Shown one piece after another: positions 1-8,118 of a stretch of DNA of 64,000 nucleotides. Made by a program: the position numbers and the translations under genes. Source of the stretch: Kitasatospora papulosa (GTDB taxonomy: Bacteria > Actinomycetota > Actinomycetes > Streptomycetales > Streptomycetaceae); the NCBI RefSeq assembly GCF_000717245.1, contig NZ_JNYQ01000003.1, forward strand, positions 310,001 through 374,000, in the 5' to 3' direction. Position 1 is the stretch's first letter. Each line of letters starts with the position of its first letter. A model generated the notes under the pieces. It was not told the origin of the DNA, did no database searches, and was given only the letters and a program-made list of their open reading frames with translations.

Positions 1-98
1 GGTCCGTAACCAGTACGCCGCCGCGGCGACGCCACCGTGCTCGCGCGGACCACGTCCGAACGGCGGACATCCTCCCGAACGACCGTGCGAGGTATGAC

Positions 99-1460
99 AT
101 GAGCCAGCCCGTCGACTCCGTCACCGCGGGGCACACACCTGAGGATCACGACCGGCAGGACGCCGGGGCAGCCTGGTCCTTCGAGACGAAGCAGATCCAC
201 TCCGGCGCGGTGCCGGATCCGACGACAGGGGCCCGTGCGGTACCGATCTACCAGTCGACGTCCTTCGTCTTCCGGGACACCCGGCACGCGGCCGACCTCT
301 TCTCACTGGCTGAGCCCGGCAACATCTACACCCGGATCCACAACCCCACGCAGGACGTCCTGGAGCAGCGCGTCGCCGCGCTCGAGGGCGGCGTGGCCGC
401 CGTCGCGCTCGCGTCCGGGCAGGCGGCCGAGACCCTCGCGCTCCTGACGCTCGCGGGCGCCGGGGACCACGTGGTCTCCTCCGCCTCGCTCTACGGCGGT
501 ACGTACAACCTGTTCCGGCACACGCTCCCCCGGTTCGGCATCGAGGTCTCGTTCGTGGAGGACCCCGACGACGTCGAAGCCTGGCGGGCGGCCGTCCGGC
601 CGGAGACCAAGGCCCTGTTCGCCGAGACGCTCGGCAATCCGCGCGGCGATGTGCTCGACATCCGGAGCGTGGCGGACGTGGCGCACGAGGCGGGAGTTCC
701 GCTCGTCGTGGACAACACGGTGCCCACGCCCTACCTCCTGCGGCCGCTGGAGCACGGCGCGGACATCGTCATCCACTCCGCGACGAAGTTCCTCGGCGGT
801 CACGGCACCACCATCGGCGGTGTGGTCGTGGACGGCGGCAGCTTCGACTTCGGTGCGCACGCCGAGCGGTTCTCGGACTTCCACACACCCGATCCCAGCT
901 ATCACGGGCTGCGGTACTGGCCGGATCTGGGACACGGAGCCTTCGCCGCCAAGCTGCGCGTCCAGCTGCTGCGCGACCTCGGACCCGCGCTCTCGCCGCA
1001 CTCGGCCTTCCTGCTCCTCCAGGGCGTGGAGACGCTCAGCCTGCGTCTGGAGCGGCACACCTCCAACGCGCTGGCGCTGGCACGCTGGCTGGAGGGCCGC
1101 GACGAGGTCTCGGCGGTGCATTACGCCGGACTCGAGTCCAGCCCCTGGTACGACGCCGGCCGGCGCTACCTGCCGCGCGGCGCCGGCGCGGTGCTCTCCT
1201 TCGAACTGCGGGACGGGGTGGAGGCCGGAAAGAGGTTCGTGGACGCGGTGGAGCTGTTCAGCCACCTCGCCAACATCGGCGACGTGCGGAGCCTGATCAT
1301 CCATCCGGCGTCCACCACCCACAGCCAGCTGACCGAGGAGGAGCTCGCGGCGACGGGCGCGACGGCGGGCCTGGTGCGGCTCTCCGTGGGCCTGGAGAAC
1401 GTCGACGATCTCAAGGCCGATCTGGAGGCAGGGTTCCGCGCCGCGAAGGCGGCGTCCTGA
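99..1460 (+). CDS. metY: O-acetylhomoserine sulfhydrylase (MetY type)
   Basis: 453-residue PLP enzyme of the Cys/Met metabolism family. It makes homocysteine from O-acetylhomoserine and sulfide in the cytoplasm. The N-terminal WSFETKQIHSG block and the PLP-lysine motif SATKFLGGHGT (Lys about residue 230) are both present, and the length matches bifunctional O-acetylhomoserine/O-acetylserine sulfhydrylases rather than shorter cystathionine gamma-synthases. The ATG at 99 follows GAGG with 8-9 nt spacing. metX starts 20 nt after its stop, so the two consecutive pathway enzymes are very likely co-transcribed. The 98 nt upstream in the window show no riboswitch that I can recognise. Family assignment is confident; cystathionine gamma-synthase side activity cannot be excluded. 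Confidence 0.93.
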   Translation: MSQPVDSVTAGHTPEDHDRQDAGAAWSFETKQIHSGAVPDPTTGARAVPIYQSTSFVFRDTRHAADLFSLAEPGNIYTRIHNPTQDVLEQRVAALEGGVAAVALASGQAAETLALLTLAGAGDHVVSSASLYGGTYNLFRHTLPRFGIEVSFVEDPDDVEAWRAAVRPETKALFAETLGNPRGDVLDIRSVADVAHEAGVPLVVDNTVPTPYLLRPLEHGADIVIHSATKFLGGHGTTIGGVVVDGGSFDFGAHAERFSDFHTPDPSYHGLRYWPDLGHGAFAAKLRVQLLRDLGPALSPHSAFLLLQGVETLSLRLERHTSNALALARWLEGRDEVSAVHYAGLESSPWYDAGRRYLPRGAGAVLSFELRDGVEAGKRFVDAVELFSHLANIGDVRSLIIHPASTTHSQLTEEELAATGATAGLVRLSVGLENVDDLKADLEAGFRAAKAAS

Positions 1461-1480
1461 ACCGGGACACCACGCCCCCG

Positions 1481-2668
1481 GTGCTGCCCCTCCCGCCGGC
1501 CGCCGGAGGCCGGCGGGAGGGGGACCCGCCCGGCCGCCGTTCGTGGACCGTGTTCGACGCCCCTCTCGGGCTCGAGTGCGGGGCGGACCTGCCGGGTGTG
1601 CGGCTGGCGTACGAGACGTGGGGCCGCCTCGCACCGGACGGCGCGAACGCGGTTCTGGTCCTGCACGCGCTGACCGGGGACAGCCACGCGGCAGGCCCGG
1701 CCGGACCGGGACACCCGTCGGCCGGCTGGTGGGACGCGCTGATCGGCCCCGGCCGGGCGCTGGACACCGATCGGTGGTTCGTCGTCGCGCCGAACGTGCT
1801 GGGCGGCTGCCAGGGCAGCACGGGCCCGTCGTCACGGTTGCCCGACGGAACCCACTGGGCTGCCGGCTTCCCCCGTCTGACGGTGCGTGACCAGGTGGCG
1901 GCGGAGGCGCGGCTCGCCGACGCCCTGGGTGTCGGCCGGTGGGCCGCGGTGATCGGCGGTTCGATGGGCGGGATGCGGGCCCTCGAATGGGCGGTGAGCC
2001 GGCCCGGCCGTACGGGTTCACTGCTGGTGCTCGCCGCTCCCACGGCGTCGTCGGCCGAGCAGATCGCCTGGGGCAGCATGCAGATCGCGGCCATCCGGAA
2101 CGACCCGGGCTGGCAGGGCGGCCGGTACCACGACGCGCCGCCCGGCTCGGGCCCGCACCGGGGGCTCGGGCTGGCCCGGCGGATCGCCCATGTCACCTAC
2201 CGGAGCGAGGCGGAGCTGGGGACACGGTTCGGCCGACGGGCGCAGCCCGGTGAACTGCCCGCGCAGGGCGGGCGTTACCAGGTGGAGTCCTACCTCGACC
2301 ACCACGCGGACAAGCTGGTGCGCCGTTTCGACGCGGGCAGTTACGTGGTGCTCACGGAAGCGATGAACGCCCACGACGTGGGCCGGGGACGCGGCGGTAG
2401 GGCGCGGGCGCTGCGCCGGGCGGGCATGCCGGCGCTGATCGTCGGCATCGACTCGGACCGGCTCTACCCACCGGCGCAGCAGGCGGAGGCGGCGGCGCTG
2501 CTGCCCGGCGCGGACCGTCTCCGGATCATCGAATCGCCCTACGGACACGACGGGTTCCTCATCGAGACCGAGCAGGTCGCAGCTCTCGTACGGGAGTTGC
2601 TGCCTCCGCCCCACCGACCGGGTCCGCCCGGCGCCGACCGCAGACCACTTCCCCTGGAGCACCCATGA
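1481..2668 (+). CDS. metX: homoserine O-acetyltransferase (MetX)
   Basis: 395-residue alpha/beta hydrolase that acetylates homoserine with acetyl-CoA, supplying the substrate of MetY. It shows the family opening LPGVRLAYETWG, the nucleophile elbow GGSMGGMRALEW (Ser about residue 161), the Asp region GIDSDRLYPP and the His region YGHDGFL. The GTG at 1481 is the only start that keeps the typical N-terminal stretch REGDPPGRR, but it has a weak ribosome site, and a perfect 15-bp hairpin covers its first codons, so translation may be coupled to metY or attenuated. It ends in an ATGA overlap with the following oxidoreductase gene. Confidence 0.92.
   Translation: MLPLPPAAGGRREGDPPGRRSWTVFDAPLGLECGADLPGVRLAYETWGRLAPDGANAVLVLHALTGDSHAAGPAGPGHPSAGWWDALIGPGRALDTDRWFVVAPNVLGGCQGSTGPSSRLPDGTHWAAGFPRLTVRDQVAAEARLADALGVGRWAAVIGGSMGGMRALEWAVSRPGRTGSLLVLAAPTASSAEQIAWGSMQIAAIRNDPGWQGGRYHDAPPGSGPHRGLGLARRIAHVTYRSEAELGTRFGRRAQPGELPAQGGRYQVESYLDHHADKLVRRFDAGSYVVLTEAMNAHDVGRGRGGRARALRRAGMPALIVGIDSDRLYPPAQQAEAAALLPGADRLRIIESPYGHDGFLIETEQVAALVRELLPPPHRPGPPGADRRPLPLEHP
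1487..1522 (+). promoter_or_regulatory. hairpin over the first codons of metX
   Basis: A perfect 15-bp inverted repeat (arms 1487-1501 and 1508-1522, 6-nt loop) begins 6 nt after the GTG start of metX. There is no T-tract. It could sequester the start region, act as a partial terminator between metY and metX, or simply be GC-rich coding sequence. Confidence 0.4.
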
Positions 2669-3942
2669 GTTCCGGAACGCCCACGAGTTCCGTATCACCG
2701 TCGGAATCCTCCTACGACCGGACGCGGATGCGCCAATGGGCCCGCGGACGCGCGAGATCGGCGGGGATCGACCGCCGTGATCTGCTGAAACTCGTCGCGG
2801 CGGCCTCCGTCGCGGCCCCGCTGGTCCCGGCCGCCGCGTCCCCTGCCCACGCGGCGCAGTCGCTCGCGGGGGTGGTGAAGCCCCTGCCTCCGGAGCTGTT
2901 CACGGTGTGCGGCACCAACGCCGAGACGAACTTCTCGGCGCTGCGGGACACCGGGCTGCTCACCCCCGCCGACCGGTTCTTCGTCCGCAACCACACCGCC
3001 ACGCCGGTCGTCGACGCGACGGACTGGACGCTGACGGTCTGGGGCGACGGACTGGCCGGCGGCCCGGTGGGCTTCTCGTACGAGGCGCTGCGCGCCCTCC
3101 CGGCGGTCACCCGCACCGCGTTCGTCGAGTGTGCGGGTAACGGCCGGAGCTTCTTCACCTCGCAGCAGGGCCAGCAGGTCGGCGGGACGGCGTGGACCCT
3201 GGGCGCGATCGGGACGGCGCGCTGGCGCGGGGTACGGCTGGCCGAGGTGCTGCGCCGTGCGGGCCTCGGCGGACACGCGGTCGACGTGCTGCCGCGCGGG
3301 CTGGACGCGGAGGTCGTCAGCGACGGGACGAACCTGGGCAGGGTGCGCCGGCCCCTGCCGGTGGCCAAGGCACTGGACGACGTACTGCTCGCGTACGAGA
3401 TGAACGGGGAGCCGCTGCCTCCGGACCACGGGGCCCCGGTGCGGCTGATCGTCCCGTCCTGGGTGGGCATCGCGAACATCAAGTGGGTGGGTGACATCGA
3501 GGTGAGCGCGGAGCCGCTGCTGAGCCCGTGGAACACGGGCCTGTACCGGCTCTTCGGCCCCGGGTACCCGGCCGAGGGCAGCGCCCCGCTGGCCCGTCAG
3601 ACGCTCAAGAGCGCCTTCGAGCTCGCACCCGGCGCGTCGTTCGCCGCCCGCCGCAGGCATCTGCTGACCGGCCGTTCCTGGTCGGGCGGCGCGCCGGTAC
3701 GCTCGGTCGAGGTCAGCACCGACGGGGGCACCCGGTGGCGGCCGGCCCGGCTGCGTGACGAGTCCAGGCCGGGCAGCTGGGTCCGCTGGAGCACCGACTG
3801 GGTTCCGAGGGAGACGGGCCCGGGTGTGCTGCTCGCGCGGGCGACGGACCGCTCGGGCCGCAGCCAGCCGGCGACGACCGCACACAACACCCAGGGCTAC
3901 CTCTTCGACGCGGTGGTGAGGCACCCGGTGACCGTGGTCTGA
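2665..3942 (+). CDS. Tat-exported sulfite-oxidase-like molybdopterin oxidoreductase
   Basis: 425 residues. The N-terminus has a long n-region, then a twin-arginine motif (DRRDLLKL) and a hydrophobic stretch ending AASPAHA, predicting Tat export with bound cofactor. The oxidoreductase molybdopterin-binding domain contains FVECAGNGRSFF with the Mo-ligating Cys at about residue 156, and a C-terminal Mo-co dimerisation domain follows (VRSVEVSTDGG, WVRW). The likely reaction is sulfite to sulfate oxidation, or another oxo-transfer, outside the membrane. Its ATG overlaps the metX stop (ATGA), so it is translationally coupled to sulfur-amino-acid genes, which favours a sulfur role. No haem domain is visible. 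Confidence 0.88.
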   Translation: MSSGTPTSSVSPSESSYDRTRMRQWARGRARSAGIDRRDLLKLVAAASVAAPLVPAAASPAHAAQSLAGVVKPLPPELFTVCGTNAETNFSALRDTGLLTPADRFFVRNHTATPVVDATDWTLTVWGDGLAGGPVGFSYEALRALPAVTRTAFVECAGNGRSFFTSQQGQQVGGTAWTLGAIGTARWRGVRLAEVLRRAGLGGHAVDVLPRGLDAEVVSDGTNLGRVRRPLPVAKALDDVLLAYEMNGEPLPPDHGAPVRLIVPSWVGIANIKWVGDIEVSAEPLLSPWNTGLYRLFGPGYPAEGSAPLARQTLKSAFELAPGASFAARRRHLLTGRSWSGGAPVRSVEVSTDGGTRWRPARLRDESRPGSWVRWSTDWVPRETGPGVLLARATDRSGRSQPATTAHNTQGYLFDAVVRHPVTVV

Positions 3943-4267
3943 GTGGATCCCCGTTCCTGTCGGACCAGGACGGTTGGACGACGGGACGGGAAGGTCCGCG
4001 TCCCGAGGAGTGCCCACCTGACGTCTGGAATCGTCGCCGGCGAAGCCGGATGACGAAACACCGCGCAGGCGCATCGGGTGCCCCCTTATCGGCCCGAAAA
4101 ACAACTGATTTCACGGACATACGCCCGGCTGTGTGGGGCACGAGGCTGTCAGCGGTTGCTGAGGGAAAAGGCAGCTCGCCCGGACGGAAGAGCCGAACGG
4201 TGCGAGCGACCACCTGAAGACCGTTCCGAATAAGCCATTTCTTTCCGTGCGAACAAAGGATATTTCC
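3943..4267. other. intergenic region before the PRC-barrel gene
   Basis: 325 bp between the oxidoreductase stop and the PRC-barrel start. The last 30 nt are AT-richer and hold the AAAGGA ribosome site. I see no hairpin terminator or promoter I would defend, and no coding signature on either strand. Confidence 0.4.
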
Positions 4268-4621
4268 ATGAGCGAGAACCTGTGGGGTTACCAGCCGACC
4301 GTCGGTCACACCGCCGGAACGGACCTGATCGGCTACAAGGTCGAGGCGACGGACGGGAGCATCGGCAAGGTCGACAAGCACTCCGACGACGTCACCTCCT
4401 CCTACCTGGTCGTCGACACCGGTGTATGGATCTTCGGCAAGCACGTCCTTCTGCCGGCGGGCACCGTGAGCCGCATCGACACCGACGACAAGAAGGTCTA
4501 CGTCGACCTCACGAAGGACCAGATCAAGGACTCTCCGGAGTTCGACAAGGACAAGCACATCGGTGACGCGGACTTCCACCGCACGACCGGCGAGTACTAC
4601 GGCCGCCACCGCCGGGTCTGA
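4268..4621 (+). CDS. PRC-barrel domain protein
   Basis: 117 residues. A single PRC-barrel fold (residues about 12-80: LIGYKVEATDGSIGKVDKHS ... VYVDLTKDQIKDSPEF) is followed by a short tail rich in His and Arg (YYGRHRRV). Such small cytoplasmic PRC-barrel proteins occur in many copies in Streptomyces and are usually linked to stress or RNA/membrane interactions, but the function is unproven. ATG 4268 is chosen over the in-frame GTG at 4247 because AAAGGA sits 7 nt before it. A second, larger PRC-barrel gene is at 11131. The gene is monocistronic, ending in a 27-bp hairpin. Confidence 0.85.
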   Translation: MSENLWGYQPTVGHTAGTDLIGYKVEATDGSIGKVDKHSDDVTSSYLVVDTGVWIFGKHVLLPAGTVSRIDTDDKKVYVDLTKDQIKDSPEFDKDKHIGDADFHRTTGEYYGRHRRV

Positions 4622-5178
4622 CCTGCGCCTCGTGGACAGCGGGCGGGGCGGAACGCCTGAGGCGTTCCGCCCCGCCCGCTGTCCACGTGTTCCGAGCGAG
4701 GAAAACAAGGGCAGGTCCAGGTCCGCGCATACCCGGTCCACTCGACGCCGCCTTATGGATCGACGCGAGATTTTCGCCTTCCACTGCGATCACCGCACCG
4801 AAGGAATTCCGAGCACCCCGGAGAAGCTACGCGCGGCACGGGAACAATCTGAAATGCCCCGGCGAGCATTTCAGGAACTCCCTTCCGGGGCCTGCTGTGA
4901 TGGTGCGACCCGCACCCACGGAATCGTTCTTTTCTCAGCGCGCGATCTCCGGCCCGGTTCCTGGCAATGTTTCGACGTCCACGCCAAGGATGCCGGTCCT
5001 CGCCGGTAACTCGGCCACATCGGAATGCAAGGTCATCGCTTCGTCTCCGGTCACAGGGTCGGCCCGTGACGGCCTCGCGCCGCCCCTGTTCAGCGTGCTC
5101 ATCCGCCTGCTGGAGAGCCGCCGAACGACGCCACAGAAGTAGTTCTCCGCATGCGGATGCGACGCTAGCCTCGTCTCC
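4622..5178. other. long intergenic region without a confident gene
   Basis: 557 bp. Beyond the terminator it holds a stem-loop (9-bp arms 4849-4857 and 4866-4874) and a possible 33-codon ORF on the minus strand (4935-5036, with GGAG 9 nt before the ATG) of no recognisable family. Base composition is less GC-skewed by codon position than in the flanking genes, and no longer frame shows convincing codon bias. Confidence 0.4.
4631..4687 (+). terminator. perfect 27-bp hairpin terminator
   Basis: Arms 4631-4657 and 4661-4687 are exact reverse complements around a 3-nt loop (TGA). It starts 10 nt after the PRC-barrel stop. There is no T-run, as is common for Streptomyces terminators. It probably ends the upstream transcript and may work in both directions. 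Confidence 0.75.
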
Positions 5179-5538
5179 ATGGGACTCGAGTGGGAACAGC
5201 TCGTCATCGACGCCGCCGATCCGGTCGCCCTGGGCAGCTGGTGGCGTGAGGCACTCGGTTGGGTCGTGGTGAACGACTCGCCCGAGGAATACGAGATCAG
5301 GCCGGAGCTCGACCGGCTGCCCGGCCTGCTCTTCGGGACCACGCCGGAGGGAAAGACCGTCAAGAACCGCCTCCACCTGGACTTCCGCCCCGACGACCGG
5401 GACGCGGAGGTCGAACGCCTGCTGGCCCTCGGTGCCCGGCACACGGACATCGGGCAACGGAGGGACGAGCCGTGGGTCGTGCTCGCGGATCCCGAGGGGA
5501 ACGAGTTCTGCGTGCTGGGAGAGCGCCCCGGGGGCTGA
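5179..5538 (+). CDS. VOC family (glyoxalase-like) protein
   Basis: 119 residues forming one glyoxalase/bleomycin-resistance-type (VOC) unit. It opens LEWEQLVIDAADPVALGSWWREALGW and ends VVLADPEGNEFCVLGER, the classic final beta-strand with the metal-site Glu/Asn region. The substrate is unknown; these single-domain proteins dimerise to form one active site per interface. It stands alone, with a 172-nt gap before the next gene. Confidence 0.85.
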   Translation: MGLEWEQLVIDAADPVALGSWWREALGWVVVNDSPEEYEIRPELDRLPGLLFGTTPEGKTVKNRLHLDFRPDDRDAEVERLLALGARHTDIGQRRDEPWVVLADPEGNEFCVLGERPGG

Positions 5539-5710
5539 CGGGCTGCCGCTTGATCCCCGCGGATCAGCAGGACCGTTCGGAGGCGCGGCACGCCTCTGCG
5601 CTCGCCCATCAGCTGCACCTGCCGCCACAGGGTCTCCGGACCCGGGAAGAAGCGCCGTAGGACCACCCGCGCTCCGGAAAGGGGGAAGCCGGAACTCGTA
5701 CGCTTGCACG

Positions 5711-6415
5711 ATGCACCAGGATTCCGGCCCGACCAGGCCCTCAGAACCGCTGACGACCGACGCCGTCACACGCATCGTGCTCCGTCCGATCGCCAGCCCG
5801 CTGCCACTGGGCTTCTTCGCCCTCGGCATGGGCAGTACGGTCCTGTCCTCCCTGCAGCTGGGCTGGGTACCGGCCGAACAGAGCAGCATCCTTCTGCTCC
5901 TCGTCCTCATCTTCGTCGTGCCGCTCCAACTCGTCAGCGGGATCTTCGCCTTCCTGGCCCGTGACGCGGGCGCCGGCACAGCGCTGCTGCTGCTCGGCGC
6001 CGCATGGGCGGGGACAAGCGTGACGTCCCTGGACTCCCCGCCCGGCAAGCCGGTGATGGCACAGGCCGTCTTCCTCCTCGCACTCGTCCCGTTCGTGCTC
6101 GCGCTCGCCGGGGCCGCCGCGCAGTCCAAGCCCTTGTTCGCCGTCCTGCTCACCCTCACCTCCGTTCGCTTCGCCTTCACGGGCCTCTACGAGGCGGGCC
6201 TCGGGAACGCGCTCCAGACCGCGGCGGGCTGGACCGGTCTCGGCATCGGTGTCTTCGCGCTCTACGGCGGGCTCGCCCTGCTGGTCGAGGACGGCAAACA
6301 GCGCACCGTGCTGCCGCTCTTCCGCCGCGGCAAGGCCCGCGAGTCCATCGAGGGCGACCTGCGCGAACAGCTCACCGAGGCCCAGCAGGAGGCCGGGGTC
6401 CGCCACCAGCTGTGA
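5711..6415 (+). CDS. GPR1/FUN34/YaaH family membrane protein
   Basis: 234 residues with about six hydrophobic segments. It shows the family's N-terminal signature in the form SPLPLGFFALGMGS (usual form NPAPLGL), suggesting an acetate/succinate-type channel or transporter in the plasma membrane. The C-terminal 40 residues are charged and cytoplasmic (RRGKARESIEGDLREQLTEAQQE). ATG 5711 is chosen because residues before it in the frame are not family-like. The Asn of the usual NPxPLG motif is Ser here, so transport substrate assignment is uncertain. Confidence 0.8.
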   Translation: MHQDSGPTRPSEPLTTDAVTRIVLRPIASPLPLGFFALGMGSTVLSSLQLGWVPAEQSSILLLLVLIFVVPLQLVSGIFAFLARDAGAGTALLLLGAAWAGTSVTSLDSPPGKPVMAQAVFLLALVPFVLALAGAAAQSKPLFAVLLTLTSVRFAFTGLYEAGLGNALQTAAGWTGLGIGVFALYGGLALLVEDGKQRTVLPLFRRGKARESIEGDLREQLTEAQQEAGVRHQL

Positions 6416-6624
6416 CACCGGGCTCCGGAGGTCATCCCGTCCCGGTGGCAGCCTCGGGGCCGTCGTCGCCTCGGCCGTAGCGACGTCGAAGCACCCCTGA
6501 CCGCTCGGATCGAGGTTTCCCGGCTCCGGGGATACGGTGATTGAGGATCATCCCGGCACACAGCGTCTTTTCCGGTGATCCGTCATTCGCATATCGGAAA
6601 TCCCCCGTGGTACGGAGCAATCCC

Positions 6625-6630
6625 AGGAGG
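6625..6630 (+). promoter_or_regulatory. ribosome binding site of the repeat peptide
   Basis: AGGAGG, a full anti-Shine-Dalgarno match, 4 nt before the ATG at 6635. It fixes the start of a 92-codon frame rather than the upstream GTG/ATG options. Confidence 0.75.
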
Positions 6631-6634
6631 AACG

Positions 6635-6913
6635 ATGGCCTTCCCCGAGCGCGACGCGAACGAGAACGAGGGTCCTGCGGACGGTGGAGCGGCGGGGTCT
6701 CCCGGCGTCCACGACGGAGGCGCCGACGGAGGCGCCGACGGAGGGGCCGAGGGTCCCGCGGACGGCGGAGCGGCCGGTACGCCCGGCGCCCACGACGGTG
6801 GGGCGGACGGCGGAGCGGAAGGTCCCGCGGACGGCGGAGCGGCCGGTACGCCCGGCGCCCACGACGGTGGAGCGGACGGCGGAGCCGACGGCGGCGCCGG
6901 CAGCGGCTCTTGA
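6635..6913 (+). CDS. Gly/Ala/Asp-rich three-repeat peptide, candidate modification substrate
   Basis: 92 residues: an 11-residue charged leader (MAFPERDANEN), three tandem repeats of 27, 23 and 27 residues (6668-6748, 6749-6817, 6818-6898), then GSGS. Each repeat reads EGPADGGAAG, then S/T-PG-V/A-H, then two or three DGGA blocks. Each repeat thus carries exactly one His (residues 26, 53, 76) and many Asp, with no Cys, Trp or Tyr. There is no signal peptide. The stop TGA overlaps the TTG start of the oxygenase gene, so the peptide and enzyme are co-translated. I do not know this family. By context I infer it is the substrate of the downstream oxygenase; it could instead be a flexible structural or metal-binding protein. 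Confidence 0.7.
   Translation: MAFPERDANENEGPADGGAAGSPGVHDGGADGGADGGAEGPADGGAAGTPGAHDGGADGGAEGPADGGAAGTPGAHDGGADGGADGGAGSGS
6668..6898 (+). repeat. in-frame tandem repeats (81, 69, 81 bp)
   Basis: Three direct DNA repeats encode the peptide repeats. Units 2 and 3 differ by only a few substitutions over their first 69 bp. Unit lengths are multiples of three, so the frame is kept. Units 1 and 3 carry an extra DGGA block. Confidence 0.85.
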
Positions 6914-8118
6914 GCCTGTTCCGGACCCAGGTCCAGGACGTCGGCGCCCAGCGGGGCGTCGGCGTTCTGGAATCTCGCCTGACCGGACTGAGCCGGGAGG
7001 ACTTCGCCCGTGACGTCTGGGCGCGGACCGCGGCGCTCACCCGGGGTGCGAGTGACTTCTCCGACGTGTTCTCCTCGGCCGCCGTGGACGAGTTGATCTC
7101 CCGCCGCGGGCTGCGTACGCCGTTCCTCCGTGTCGCCAAGGGCGGCACCACACTTCCCGAGTCGTCGTTCACCGCCCCCGCGGGCGTCGGCGCCACCATC
7201 GGCGACCAACTCGACGACACCGCTCTGTGGCGAGCGTTCGCCGACGGAGCCACGCTCGTTCTGCAGGCGCTTCACCGCACCTGGGAGCCGGTCGCCGGTC
7301 TCGTGTCCGAGCTGAGCACGGAGCTGGGCCATCCCGTGCAGGCCAACGCCTACGTCACTCCCCCACAGAACCGCGGATTCGACGCCCACTACGACGTGCA
7401 CGACGTCTTCGTCCTCCAGATCGAGGGGACGAAGCGGTGGATCGTCCATGAGCCCGTACTGCCCGACCCGTTGCGCGACCAGCCATGGACCGATCACCGG
7501 CCGGCCGTGGCCGACGCGGCGGCACGGAGCACGGCTCACCTGGACACCGTGCTCGGCCCCGGGGACGTGCTCTACCTGCCGCGTGGCTGGCTGCACTCCG
7601 CCCGGGCCCAGGGTGAGGTGTCGATCCATCTCACCCTCGGTGTCCACACCTGGACCCGCTACGCCCTGGCCGAGCAGCTGGCCCGGGCCGCCCTAGCAGC
7701 GCTGCGTGACGACCCTCCGATGCGCCGATCCCTGCCTCTGGGGGCCGGTGGTCAGGACGACGAGCGGGAACTGGTCCGTGAGCGTCTCCTGGCCGCTGTG
7801 GCCGAGGCCGACCCCGGTCCGTCGTTCGAACGCGCCCGGCGGGCCGAGGGCCGCCCCGCACCGCTGGGGCCGCTGGCCCAGCTGTCGGCGTTGAACGGCC
7901 TGGGTCCGACCACACCGGTACGGCTGCGGGAGGCGCTGGAGGCACGGTTGGCAGGGACACGGCTGTTCACCCGGGTGGGCTACCTCGACCTGCCGGCATC
8001 CGATCTCGCGCCGGTGACCCGCCTGCTCGACGGCGGCATCCGTACGGCAGGCGACCTCGGGCTCGCCCTCGCCGGGCGGCTGCTGCGGGCCGGGGTGCTG
8101 CTGCCCGGGAACCGGTGA
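6910..8118 (+). CDS. cupin_4/JmjC-type Fe(II), 2-oxoglutarate oxygenase
   Basis: 402 residues. The cupin core has the iron facial triad HxD...H: FDAHYDVHD (His160, Asp162) and LPRGWLHSA (His229), with Lys in GTKRW as a likely 2-oxoglutarate contact. The C-terminal 150 residues form the helical and winged-helix-like region typical of ribosomal oxygenases of the MINA53/NO66/YcfD group, which hydroxylate His or Arg in Gly-rich sequence. The start is TTG 6910, overlapping the peptide's TGA (TTGA); homology begins there. It ends with a GTGA overlap into the next gene. Family known, substrate inferred: the His/Asp-rich repeat peptide upstream. Confidence 0.82.
   Translation: MSLFRTQVQDVGAQRGVGVLESRLTGLSREDFARDVWARTAALTRGASDFSDVFSSAAVDELISRRGLRTPFLRVAKGGTTLPESSFTAPAGVGATIGDQLDDTALWRAFADGATLVLQALHRTWEPVAGLVSELSTELGHPVQANAYVTPPQNRGFDAHYDVHDVFVLQIEGTKRWIVHEPVLPDPLRDQPWTDHRPAVADAAARSTAHLDTVLGPGDVLYLPRGWLHSARAQGEVSIHLTLGVHTWTRYALAEQLARAALAALRDDPPMRRSLPLGAGGQDDERELVRERLLAAVAEADPGPSFERARRAEGRPAPLGPLAQLSALNGLGPTTPVRLREALEARLAGTRLFTRVGYLDLPASDLAPVTRLLDGGIRTAGDLGLALAGRLLRAGVLLPGNR

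Noticed and set aside
303..2021. 572-residue open frame on the minus strand opposite metY and metX
   Set aside because: Arg/Pro/Gly-rich composition typical of antisense frames in high-GC genes; both plus-strand genes have clear family motifs.
4563..5142. Two overlapping plus-strand frames (4563-5009, 4687-5142) in the gap after the PRC-barrel gene
   Set aside because: No family match, no ribosome site, overlap with the terminator hairpin and poor third-position GC bias.
6548..6862. Minus-strand frames with Arg/Gly/Ala-rich repeats opposite the repeat peptide
   Set aside because: They only mirror the DNA repeats; the plus-strand frame has the ribosome site and coupled downstream genes.
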